From CAYTZH01 sp964442285 (GTDB lineage: Bacteria > Myxococcota_A > UBA9160 > JAFDET01), in NCBI GenBank assembly GCA_964442285.1, contig CAYTZH010000079.1:1-13377 (forward strand): 13,377 bases of DNA. The letters run 5' to 3'. Position 1 is the stretch's first letter. Each line of letters opens with the position of its first letter. A model generated the notes under the pieces. That model saw only the letters and a program-made list of their open reading frames with translations. It did not search any database and was not told the origin of the DNA. This document shows positions 7,235-13,377 of this stretch, in pieces. The position numbers were made by a program, and so were the translations under genes.

Positions 7235-7313
7235 GGGATCTCCTTGGGCGATCGGTGGTGAGGGCGACGCGGCGGCACGAGCCGCGAGAACCGCGGGGAC
7301 GGACTCTACCACA
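7235..7313 (-). promoter_or_regulatory. Gap between era and thiolase genes with RBS and small hairpins
   Basis: This is the longest non-coding stretch in the window. Reading on the minus strand it holds a 5-bp hairpin CCGCG-GTTCT-CGCGG (7296-7282), a second 5-bp hairpin GCGGC-TCGT-GCCGC (7285-7272) sharing four bases with the first, then a strong ribosome binding site AAGGAG at 7245-7240, five bases before the thiolase ATG. No run of T follows either hairpin, so a Rho-independent terminator is not supported. I see no clear -35/-10 pair. A promoter for the acyl-CoA block is expected here or within era, but this is inference. Confidence 0.5.
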
Positions 7314-8162
7314 TCAGAAATATCCGAGCGACTTCAAGCGCTTCGGGCGTTTGGCCCAGTCGCGCTCCACCTTCACCCAGAGCTCCAGATGGACCTGGCC
7401 TCCCAGGAGCCGCTCGATCTCGCGGCGCGCCCGGATGCCGATGCGGCGGATCTGCGCACCGCCCGCACCGACGACGATCGGCTTGTGGGCGCGGCGCTCC
7501 ACCAGCAGGTTCGCGCGGATCCGCACCAGGTCCGGGCGGGACTCGTCGAACTCCTCCACCTCCACCGCGATGCCGTAGGGCACCTCCTCGGCCAGCACGT
7601 GAAAGGCCGCCTCGCGCACCTGCTCGGCGGCGAGGAAGCGTAGCGGCCGGTCGGTGAGCTGATCCTCCGGGTAGAAGGGCGGACCGTCCGGCAGCCGACC
7701 CAGCACGTCGTCCAGCAGACGCTCCACGCCCTCGCCGCTGCGCGCGGAGATGTGGTGGGCCGCCTCGGGCAGCACCGCGTGCGGGTGGCGGTCGGCCTTG
7801 GTCCCCACCACCAGCACCGGCGCGCGGACGGCGTCTCGAAGGGCCTCGTGCGCCGCGGTCCAGCCCTTCCCCAGATCGACCAGCAGGACGGCCACGTCGC
7901 ACTCGCCGGCGGCCTCCTCCACGGCGTCGGCCATGGCGTTCTCGAGGGCGCGCCTGCGCGCCACCAGCCCCGGGGTGTCGACCACCAGGGCCTGCACACC
8001 CGGCCGGCTCAGGATCCCCAGGATCCGGCTGCGGGTGGTCTGCGGCCGCGGCGCCACGGCCGAGAGCTTCTCGCCGATCCAGCGGTTCAGAAGGGTCGAC
8101 TTGCCGGCGTTCGGCAGGCCGAGGAGGGCGACCACGCCGGAGCGATGGGCCGGCTCAGCCAT
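7314..8162 (-). CDS. era: GTPase Era
   Basis: Era is an essential GTPase that binds the 3' end of 16S rRNA and acts in 30S subunit assembly. The 282-residue protein is slightly shorter than the usual 295-300. GTPase domain: G1 GLPNAGKST (15-23), G2 PQTTR (40-44), G3 DTPG (62-65), G4 TKAD (121-124), G5 ISARSGEG (138-144). The C-terminal KH domain (about 200-275) has the RNA-binding GxxG loop in VVGAGGAQIRRIGIRAR and the conserved HLELWVKV, and ends LKSLGYF. G4 has Thr instead of the commoner Asn; TKxD occurs in other GTPases and should still recognise guanine. The ATG overlaps the end of rnc by eight bases, so translation is probably coupled. Pairing with rnc is widespread in bacteria. The tail of the gene is followed by the 79-base gap, which makes era the likely last gene of the right block. 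Confidence 0.96.
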   Translation of the reverse strand: MAEPAHRSGVVALLGLPNAGKSTLLNRWIGEKLSAVAPRPQTTRSRILGILSRPGVQALVVDTPGLVARRRALENAMADAVEEAAGECDVAVLLVDLGKGWTAAHEALRDAVRAPVLVVGTKADRHPHAVLPEAAHHISARSGEGVERLLDDVLGRLPDGPPFYPEDQLTDRPLRFLAAEQVREAAFHVLAEEVPYGIAVEVEEFDESRPDLVRIRANLLVERRAHKPIVVGAGGAQIRRIGIRARREIERLLGGQVHLELWVKVERDWAKRPKRLKSLGYF

Positions 8163-8847
8163 CGCCCGTCTCGTCCGCGGCGGCGGCCCGCGCCAGCGCC
8201 GCGCGCGCCGCGGCCCGCTCGGCCTCGCGCTTGGTCCGCCCCCGGCCCTCGCCCCAGGCCTCGCCGTCCACCTCGACCACCGCGGCGAAGCGCGCCTCGT
8301 CGCGCTCGTCCCCCGTGTCGGCGACGTCCCGGTAGCGGGGCGTGATGCGCAGCCGGGCGTGGGTCCACTCCTGGAAGCGGGTCTTGGGGTCGCGCTCGGT
8401 GAGGGGGGCGCCCCGCTCGAGGGCCGCGCCCAGACTGCGGGTCACGAGGAAGCGGGCGGCCTCGAGGCCGGCGTCGAGGTAGACCGCGCCCACCACCGCC
8501 TCGAAGAGCGCCGCCAGGATGCTCTCCTTGGTCGCGCCCCCGGTGCGCAGCTCCGTCCGTCCCAGGCGGACGTAGGCGCCGAGGTCCAGCCCGCGGGCGC
8601 AGGCGGCGAGCGACCGGGTGTTGACCAGCGCGGCGCGCGCCCGCGTGAGCACGCCCTCCTCCCAGTTCGGGTGGTTGCGGAAGAGGGCCTCCGCCACCAG
8701 CAGGTCGAGCACCGCGTCGCCCAGGAACTCGAGGCGCTCGTTGCCGCGGCCGCCCGCGGTCTCGTGGGCATGGGAGGTGTGCGTGAGCGCCCGCTCCAGG
8801 AGCTCGGGATCCCGGAAGCGGTGTCCCAGCGCCTCCTCGAGGCTCAT
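8155..8847 (-). CDS. rnc: Ribonuclease III
   Basis: RNase III cuts double-stranded RNA, including rRNA precursors. The 230-residue protein has the N-terminal nuclease domain with signature NERLEFLGDAVLD (Glu40 and Asp44, metal-site residues) and the second active-site segment KESILAALFEAVVGAVYLD (Glu116). The C-terminal double-stranded RNA-binding domain (about 152-225) starts DPKTRFQEW and ends with the basic/Ala helix TKREAERAAARAAL. The oddity is residue 113: other RNases III usually have Asp here (Asp114 in E. coli, Asp107 in Aquifex), one of four acidic residues at the metal site, and this protein has Ala (codon GCG). Glu40, Asp44 and Glu116 remain. The ATG overlaps the mnmA stop by four bases (ATGA) and is chosen because it gives the usual N-terminus; the open frame upstream is an mnmA shadow. 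Its own stop overlaps era. Confidence 0.95.
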   Translation of the reverse strand: MSLEEALGHRFRDPELLERALTHTSHAHETAGGRGNERLEFLGDAVLDLLVAEALFRNHPNWEEGVLTRARAALVNTRSLAACARGLDLGAYVRLGRTELRTGGATKESILAALFEAVVGAVYLDAGLEAARFLVTRSLGAALERGAPLTERDPKTRFQEWTHARLRITPRYRDVADTGDERDEARFAAVVEVDGEAWGEGRGRTKREAERAAARAALARAAAADETGDG

Positions 8848-9902
8848 GTCCCGGCTGCGGCGACGAAGCCACCGCCGAGGACCACGTCGCCGGCGTAGAA
8901 CACGGCGGCCTGGCCCGGCGTCACGGCCGAGACCGGCGCGTCGAAGCGCACGTGCGCCCCGTCGCCCGCCGGCTCGACGATCGCCGCCGCGCCCGCATGG
9001 CGATAGCGGACCCGGACCTCGGCCCGGACGGGCGCCGCGGGCGGCGCCCCCGCGATCCACGAGACGCCCTCGAGCCGCGCCTCGCCACACGCGAGCTCCC
9101 GGGCCTCGCCCACCACGACCCGCGCCCGCGTCGGCTCGACGGCAGTGACGTAGCGCCGCGCGCCCGCCGCCCCCCCCAGGCCGCGGCGCTGGCCGCGGGT
9201 GAAGCGGTGCACGCCGGCGTGGCGCCCGAGCACGCGGCCCTCGCCGTCCACGATCTCGCCCGGCTGCGCCGCGCCGGGCCGCAGCGCCTCGACCACCCGC
9301 GCGTAGTCGCCGTCGGGGACGAAGCAGATCTCCTGGCTCTCCGGCTTCTCCGCCGTGGCCAGGCGCAGCTTGCGCGCCTGCTCGCGCACCTGGGCCTTGC
9401 TGAGCTCGCCGAGCGGGAACCAGACCTTCTCGAGCTGGGCGCGATCGAGCTGGAACAGGAAATAGGACTGGTCCTTGCTCCGGTCGCGGCCGCGCAGGAG
9501 CCGCGGCGCACCGCTCTGCGGATCGCGGTCGGTGCGCGCGTAGTGACCGGTCACGACCCGCTCCGCCCCGAACAGGCGCGCGCGCTCGAGCAGCACGTCG
9601 AACTTGAAGCGCCGGTTGCACAGGACGCACGGGATCGGCGTGCGCCCCGCCAGGTAGGCGTCGGCGAAGGGCTCCATGATCGCGCGGCGGAAGGCGTCGA
9701 CCCGGTTCACGGCGTAGAAGGGCATGCCGAGCTGATCGCATACCGCGCGGGCGTCGGCCAGGGAGCAGCAGCGCGACGCGCCGTCGAGCTGGTGGACCGC
9801 CACGCCCACGGCCTCGTGGCCCGCCTCGACCGCCAGGGCGGCCGCCACCGAGGAGTCGACGCCGCCGGACATGCCGACCACGACCCGGGTGGGCCGGGTC
9901 AT
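8844..9902 (-). CDS. mnmA: tRNA-specific 2-thiouridylase MnmA
   Basis: MnmA adenylates and then thiolates uridine 34 in the wobble position of tRNA for Glu, Gln and Lys. The 352-residue protein (family about 350-370) has the PP-loop ATP-binding motif GMSGGVDSS (10-18), catalytic Cys95 in PCVLCNRRFKFD, tRNA- and ATP-contacting segments TGHYAR and KDQSYFLF, and the second catalytic Cys193 in SQEICFVPDGDY. The C-terminal part has the usual beta-barrel fold (RGQRRGLGG onward). An extra Cys-Cys pair (45-46) lies in CCSLADAR, seen in one branch of the family. The ATG overlaps the cysteine desulfurase stop by four bases (ATGA). Coupling to a desulfurase suggests direct sulfur supply, as described for Bacillus YrvO-MnmA. 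A run of eight G in the coding strand (9170-9177) does not break the frame. Confidence 0.96.
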   Translation of the reverse strand: MTRPTRVVVGMSGGVDSSVAAALAVEAGHEAVGVAVHQLDGASRCCSLADARAVCDQLGMPFYAVNRVDAFRRAIMEPFADAYLAGRTPIPCVLCNRRFKFDVLLERARLFGAERVVTGHYARTDRDPQSGAPRLLRGRDRSKDQSYFLFQLDRAQLEKVWFPLGELSKAQVREQARKLRLATAEKPESQEICFVPDGDYARVVEALRPGAAQPGEIVDGEGRVLGRHAGVHRFTRGQRRGLGGAAGARRYVTAVEPTRARVVVGEARELACGEARLEGVSWIAGAPPAAPVRAEVRVRYRHAGAAAIVEPAGDGAHVRFDAPVSAVTPGQAAVFYAGDVVLGGGFVAAAGT

Positions 9903-10996
9903 CGGGCGCGCCCCACGGCGTCGCGGATCCGCGCAGCGGCCGCGTCGATCTGGGCCTCGTCGTTGCCGAGACCCACGGACAGCCGCAAGGAGGCCAGGGC
10001 CTGCGCGGGCGTGCGTCCCATCGCGAGCAGCACGTGGGAGGCGTCCACGGCGCCCGCGTGGCAGGCTGCGCCCGAGGAGAGGGCCACGCCCTCGAGGTCG
10101 AGCGCTTGCACCAGGGCGTCGCCCTCGACGCCGGGGATCTCCAGGTTCAGGGTGTTCGGGAGCACGCCGTCGGGCCCGCCGTTGCGGCGGGCGCCGGGCA
10201 GCGCGCGCAGGGCCTCCCAGAGCCGATCGCGGAGCTGTGTATAGCGCGCGATGCGGGCGTCGAGCTCCTTGCGCGCCAGCTCGCAGGCCACGCCGAAGCC
10301 CACGATGCCGGCCACGTTCTCCGTTCCGCCGCGCCGGCCCCGCTCCTGGGGCCCGCCCCGGAGCAGCGCCGGCCACGCGCGTCGCGCCACGAGACAGCCC
10401 GTGCCCTTCGGCCCGTTCAGCTTGTGGGCGGAGGCCGACAGGAAGTCGGCCGGCAGCCCCTCCACCGGGCGCTTGCCGAGGGCCTGGGTGACGTCGAGGT
10501 GGAGGGGCACGCCGCGCTCGGCGGCGATCCGTCCCAGCTCGGCGACGGGCTGGACCACCCCGGTCTCGTTGTTGGCGAGGAGCACGGAGGCCAGGTCCGC
10601 GCCCTCGTCGAGCGCGGCGGCGAAGGCCGCGAGGTCGACGAGGCCGTCGCCGTCCACGGGCACCCGGGTCACGCGCACGCCGCGAGCCTCGAGGGCCTCG
10701 GCCGGCGCGAGCACCGAGGGGTGCTCGGCGGTGGTCGTGACCAGGTGCCGCGCCACCCCGGCCAGCGCCGCGTTGTTCGCCTCGCTGGCGCCGGCGGTGA
10801 AGACCACCGCCTCGGGCTCGACGCCGAAGAGCGCCGCCACCTGCGCGCGCGCCGCGTCGACCCGGGCGCGGGCCCCCTGCCCTTCCGCGTGGACGCTCGA
10901 GGGGTTGCCCCAGTCCTCGGCCAGGGCGCGGGCCATGGCCTCCACCACCTCGGCGCGCAGAGGCGTGGTGGCGTTGTGGTCTAGGTAGACGCGCAT
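9899..10996 (-). CDS. Cysteine desulfurase, NifS/IscS type
   Basis: This PLP enzyme takes sulfur from cysteine, leaving alanine, and passes it as a persulfide to acceptors. The 365-residue protein shows the N-terminal YLDHNATTPLR, the cofactor-stacking His92 in TAEHPSV, the PLP-contacting DVTQALGK (168-175), the PLP lysine Lys192 in SASAHKLNGPKGTG, RGGTEN (222-227) and catalytic Cys312 in SSGAACHAG. That position on a flexible loop marks group I (NifS/IscS) rather than SufS. No scaffold (iscU/nifU) or isc gene lies nearby; mnmA follows with a four-base overlap, so tRNA thiolation is the likeliest main job, by inference. The ATG overlaps the end of the YihY gene by 16 bases; the conserved start MRVYLDHNATT confirms it. 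It may still serve Fe-S cluster assembly as well. Confidence 0.95.
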   Translation of the reverse strand: MRVYLDHNATTPLRAEVVEAMARALAEDWGNPSSVHAEGQGARARVDAARAQVAALFGVEPEAVVFTAGASEANNAALAGVARHLVTTTAEHPSVLAPAEALEARGVRVTRVPVDGDGLVDLAAFAAALDEGADLASVLLANNETGVVQPVAELGRIAAERGVPLHLDVTQALGKRPVEGLPADFLSASAHKLNGPKGTGCLVARRAWPALLRGGPQERGRRGGTENVAGIVGFGVACELARKELDARIARYTQLRDRLWEALRALPGARRNGGPDGVLPNTLNLEIPGVEGDALVQALDLEGVALSSGAACHAGAVDASHVLLAMGRTPAQALASLRLSVGLGNDEAQIDAAAARIRDAVGRAR

Positions 10997-12282
10997 CGCT
11001 CCAGGAGCTCGGCCAGGGAGCGGTGCTCCGAAAGCTCGCGCTGACGGTCGTCGAGGGCGGCGATGGTCTCGTCGACCGCCTTCGCCAGGGGCCCCTCTCC
11101 GACCTCGCCGGTGCGCTCGCCGCGCAGCGCCGCCAGCACGTCCGCCACCGCGATCGCCTCCGCGGGCCGACCGAGCTGCCATGCGGCACCCCGCTCCAGC
11201 TCGTCGCGCACGGCGACGATCCCCGCCGCATCCAGCTCCGAGAGCACACCCCGCACGACGCGCACGGGCACCTGCAGCTCGTCGGCGAGCTCGTCGTCGG
11301 TCCAGGCGCCCCCTTCCCGGAACCGGCCCGCCACGCGCAGCGCGACGGCGAGCCCGATCCGCTCCCGGGAGGCGGGACCGAGCGGGACGCCGCGGACGTC
11401 GCGGCGGTAGAGCTCGAGGTTCTGGTGTGCGAAGGCCACCTCGGCGCCCAGCAGCACCACGGCCCAGCCCATGTAGACGAAGATCAGGAAGAACGGGAGC
11501 TGGGCCAGGCTGCCGAAGATGGCGCCGAGGCGCGCGGCGCCGACGCTGAAGGTCACGTAGCCCCAGAGCAGGCCCAGGAAGAGCAGACCCGCCACGGCGC
11601 CGCCGAGGAGCGCCGAGAGCCCGCGCACCTGCGTGTTGGGCAGGAACCAGTAGAGGAAGGCGAAGCCCAGCATGAAGAGCAGCGTGGGCAGCTGCTGCAG
11701 GCCCGAGGCGTAGAGCGTCTCGAACCCCGGGATGCGGTACAGGAACTGTACGGCCGCAGGGCTCTGGAGCGTCGTGCCGAGCGAGAGCGCCACGCCGAGC
11801 ACCACCGGCGCGATGAGCAGCACCGCCAGGTAGTCGGGCACCCGCCGAACCCAGGGACGCTGGCGCTGGATGCCCCAGATGTGGTTGAAGCTCCGCTCCA
11901 CGTTGCCCACGGTCAGGATCGTGGTGGCCAGCAGCACCGAGCCGCCCACGGCGCCCAGGCTGCCGAAGTCGAAGTTCTCGATGAGCTCGCGCAGGGTGCG
12001 CTCGATGTCCGGGCCGAAGGTCGCGGCCCGGCTGTAGAGCTCGCCCGCCACCCGCTCCCGCAGCCCGAGCATGCCCACCAGCGAGAGCGCCAGGGCCAGC
12101 AGCGGGATCAGCGAGAGCATGGTGATGTAGGTGAGCGAGTGGGAGCGCAGCAGGAGCTGGTCGCGGGTGAACCCCTCCGCGATCACCCAGGCGAGCTGCA
12201 GGAAGCGGATCGGGGCCGGCGCGTCCGGACGCCACATCTCGACATCCACGAAGCGGCGCGCGCGGTCGATCCACTCGTTCAT
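10981..12282 (-). CDS. YihY/BrkB-family inner membrane protein with C-terminal winged-helix domain
   Basis: This 433-residue protein belongs to the YihY family, once wrongly named ribonuclease BN; its true function is unsettled. About six membrane segments are visible by hydrophobicity: residues 50-73, 108-127, 150-171, 196-215, 222-246 and 258-283. Family hallmarks include the polar start of the first segment (SHSLTYITMLSLIPLLAL), NVERSFNHIWGI (127-138) and YWFLPNT (211-217). After the last segment a soluble region (about 303-390) looks like a winged-helix domain (DDELADELQVPVRVVRGVLSEL), probably cytoplasmic. The ATG is preceded by GAGGA at an eight-base spacing and overlaps the ComEA-like gene by four bases (ATGA). 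The last bases overlap the desulfurase start by 16. The context of amino acid and tRNA genes does not reveal its job. Confidence 0.92.
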   Translation of the reverse strand: MNEWIDRARRFVDVEMWRPDAPAPIRFLQLAWVIAEGFTRDQLLLRSHSLTYITMLSLIPLLALALSLVGMLGLRERVAGELYSRAATFGPDIERTLRELIENFDFGSLGAVGGSVLLATTILTVGNVERSFNHIWGIQRQRPWVRRVPDYLAVLLIAPVVLGVALSLGTTLQSPAAVQFLYRIPGFETLYASGLQQLPTLLFMLGFAFLYWFLPNTQVRGLSALLGGAVAGLLFLGLLWGYVTFSVGAARLGAIFGSLAQLPFFLIFVYMGWAVVLLGAEVAFAHQNLELYRRDVRGVPLGPASRERIGLAVALRVAGRFREGGAWTDDELADELQVPVRVVRGVLSELDAAGIVAVRDELERGAAWQLGRPAEAIAVADVLAALRGERTGEVGEGPLAKAVDETIAALDDRQRELSEHRSLAELLERCAST

Positions 12283-12557
12283 CGGGCCAGTCCTCGCAGT
12301 CGCGCCACGGTCCGGGGGCCGATGCCGTCCACCCGCAGCAGGTCCTCGACGCCGGCCACGGGTCGCGCGGCGGCGATGGCGCGCGCCCGGGCGGGCCCGA
12401 TCCCCGGCAGCACCTCGAGCCAGTGGGGCGCGGCGCGGTTCAGGTCCACCGGGCGTCCCCACAGCAGCGGGATGGGCTGCTCGCGCATGCGCGGCGCGGG
12501 AACGGGCCCCGGCGGCAGCGCCAGCACCAGGACCAGGCCGGCCAGCCAGCCGCGCAC
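12279..12557 (-). CDS. Small ComEA-like helix-hairpin-helix protein, probably exported
   Basis: This 92-residue protein has an N-terminal hydrophobic stretch (residues 4-15) after a single Arg, resembling a signal peptide or membrane anchor, then a Pro-rich linker. A ComEA-type double helix-hairpin-helix domain (about 36-92) follows: VDLNRA, a first hairpin LPGIGPARA (50-58) and a second VDGIGPRTV (76-84). ComEA proteins bind double-stranded DNA outside the inner membrane during DNA uptake; short solitary versions are common in bacteria without proven competence. The gene starts with GTG that shares one base with the lysC stop (TAGTG), so it depends on termination of lysC translation. No other competence gene is in view, so a DNA-uptake role is only a guess. 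The signal peptide cleavage site is not clear. Confidence 0.85.
   Translation of the reverse strand: MRGWLAGLVLVLALPPGPVPAPRMREQPIPLLWGRPVDLNRAAPHWLEVLPGIGPARARAIAAARPVAGVEDLLRVDGIGPRTVARLRGLAR
12291..12295 (-). promoter_or_regulatory. Ribosome binding site of the YihY-family gene
   Basis: GAGGA on the minus strand, inside the end of the ComEA-like gene, lies eight bases before the ATG at 12282. It supports this start over the longer open frame that continues upstream. Confidence 0.6.
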
Positions 12558-13377
12558 TACTCGGGCACCGGCTCCGCCGCGCCCGCCTCGAGGAAGGCGG
12601 CGTGCAGGGCGCGGACCGCGAGCTCCGTGTACTTCTCCGCGATGACCACCGAGATCTTGATCTCGCTGGTCCCGATCAGCTGGATGTTGATGCCCTCTTC
12701 CGCCAGCACGGCGAACATGCGGGTGGCCACGCCCGCGTGGTCGCGCATGCCGAGACCCACGATGGAGACCTTGGCGATGGCCTCGTCGCCTTCCACGTCG
12801 GCCGCGCCGATCGACGCCGCCACGCCGCGGGCCGTCTCGAGGGCGCGGGCGTAGTCGTTCTTGGGCACCGTGAAGGTGAGGTCGGTGGTGCCATCCTGGG
12901 AGAGGTTCTGCACGATCATGTCCACGACGATCCCGGCCTGGGAGAGCGGCGAGAACAGCTGCACGGCCACGCCCGGCTGGTCCTTCACGCCCTTCACGCG
13001 GATCTTCGCCTCGTTGCGGTTGTAGGTGACGCCCGACACCACCAGCTGTTCCATCACGTCTTCCTCTCGGGTGACCCAGGTCCCTTCGTCCGGGACGAAC
13101 GTGGAGCGCACGTGGAGGGGCACCCCGTAGCGCTTCGCGAAGAGCACCGAGCGCGTCTGCAGCACCTTCGCGCCCAGGCTCGCCATCTCGAGCATCTCGT
13201 CGTGGGAGATGCGGGTGAGCTTGCGGGCCGCCGGAACCAGGTTCGGATCCGTCGTGTACACGCCTTCGACGTCGGTATAGATCTCGCAGACGTCGGCCTC
13301 GAGCGCGGCGGCCACGGCCACGGCCGAGGTGTCCGAGCCGCCGCGGCCGAGGGTGGTGATGTTGCCCTCGTCGTCGA
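12557..13377 (-). CDS. lysC: Aspartate kinase, C-terminal part (5' end beyond window)
   Basis: Aspartate kinase phosphorylates aspartate, the first step to lysine, threonine, methionine and diaminopimelate. The last 272 residues are visible; a full protein has about 405. The fragment begins in the kinase domain with the signature TTLGRGGSDTSAVA and continues with IYTDVEGVYTTDPNLVP. Two ACT regulatory domains follow: the first around VSGVTYNRNEAKIRVKGVKDQ to the KNDYARAL segment, the second from VSIVGLGMRDHAGVATRMFA to the end, including IQLIGTSEIKISVVI. This is the stand-alone LysC type of many bacteria, expected to be feedback-inhibited by lysine and/or threonine; there is no fused homoserine dehydrogenase. 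The TAG stop overlaps the next start by one base. As the first visible gene of the overlapping run, its promoter may drive the whole right block. Confidence 0.96.
   Translation of the reverse strand, partial: DDEGNITTLGRGGSDTSAVAVAAALEADVCEIYTDVEGVYTTDPNLVPAARKLTRISHDEMLEMASLGAKVLQTRSVLFAKRYGVPLHVRSTFVPDEGTWVTREEDVMEQLVVSGVTYNRNEAKIRVKGVKDQPGVAVQLFSPLSQAGIVVDMIVQNLSQDGTTDLTFTVPKNDYARALETARGVAASIGAADVEGDEAIAKVSIVGLGMRDHAGVATRMFAVLAEEGINIQLIGTSEIKISVVIAEKYTELAVRALHAAFLEAGAAEPVPE

Noticed and set aside
7272..7296. Rho-independent terminator after era
   Set aside because: The stems are only five base pairs and neither is followed by a run of T on the transcribed strand.
7235..7312. N-terminal extension of the thiolase from a GTG at 7312
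   Set aside because: It adds 26 Ala/Pro/Ser-rich residues absent from thiolases, while the ATG at 7234 has a strong AAGGAG at ideal spacing.
8952..10244. 430-residue open frame on the plus strand
   Set aside because: Shadow of mnmA and the cysteine desulfurase gene, whose motifs are complete on the other strand.
11023..12645. 540-residue open frame on the plus strand
   Set aside because: Antisense to the YihY-family and ComEA-like genes; Arg/Gln/His-rich translation without a fold signature.
1..13377. Mobile elements, CRISPR arrays, toxin-antitoxin or defence genes, tRNA genes
   Set aside because: I looked for transposase or integrase motifs, repeated units and tRNA-like cloverleaves. None was seen; the window is almost wholly filled with recognisable core metabolic and housekeeping genes.

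Overview
This is a very GC-rich, fully coding bacterial window in which every gene I can support lies on the minus strand, so transcription runs from base 13377 down to base 1. There are 13 genes. Two are cut by the window edges: lysC at the right and icmF at the left. No RNA gene, insertion sequence, CRISPR array or prophage gene is visible. The gene content suggests a Gram-negative, deltaproteobacteria-like organism (Myxococcota, Desulfobacterota, Binatota or similar). The reasons are the high GC, a fused B12-dependent isobutyryl-CoA mutase, and desulfurase-mnmA-rnc-era clustering. This placement is inference; no marker here fixes the phylum.

Right block (13377 to 7314) is a tightly packed housekeeping run: aspartate kinase (partial), a small exported ComEA-like helix-hairpin-helix protein, a YihY-family membrane protein, a NifS/IscS-type cysteine desulfurase, the tRNA 2-thiouridylase MnmA, RNase III and the GTPase Era. 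Every junction overlaps, by 1, 4, 16, 4, 4 and 8 bases in transcription order, so the run probably forms one transcript with translational coupling. Functionally it joins the aspartate-family amino acid pathway, sulfur transfer to tRNA (desulfurase plus MnmA), and RNA processing with ribosome maturation (RNase III plus Era).

A 78-base gap (7235 to 7313) is the only intergenic space longer than 40 bases. It holds a strong ribosome binding site and two small overlapping hairpins, but no clear terminator or promoter.

Left block (7234 to 1) is a short-chain acyl-CoA gene cluster: acetyl-CoA acetyltransferase, 3-hydroxybutyryl-CoA dehydrogenase, HMG-CoA lyase, a biotin-dependent acyl-CoA carboxylase carboxyltransferase subunit, a MerR-family regulator and icmF. 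The thiolase, dehydrogenase and mutase fit a route linking acetyl-CoA, through C4 acyl-CoA esters, to isobutyryl-CoA and then valine-type degradation to propionyl-CoA. HMG-CoA lyase and the carboxyltransferase would also fit leucine breakdown. Several required partners are not in the window: an enoyl-CoA hydratase, an acyl-CoA dehydrogenase and a biotin carboxylase/biotin carrier subunit.

I did not find a clearly new type of system. The points most worth a second look are the RNase III that lacks one of its four usual metal-binding acidic residues (Ala113), the acyl-CoA/icmF cluster with its embedded MerR regulator and possible operator, and the unbroken chain of overlapping genes in the right block.
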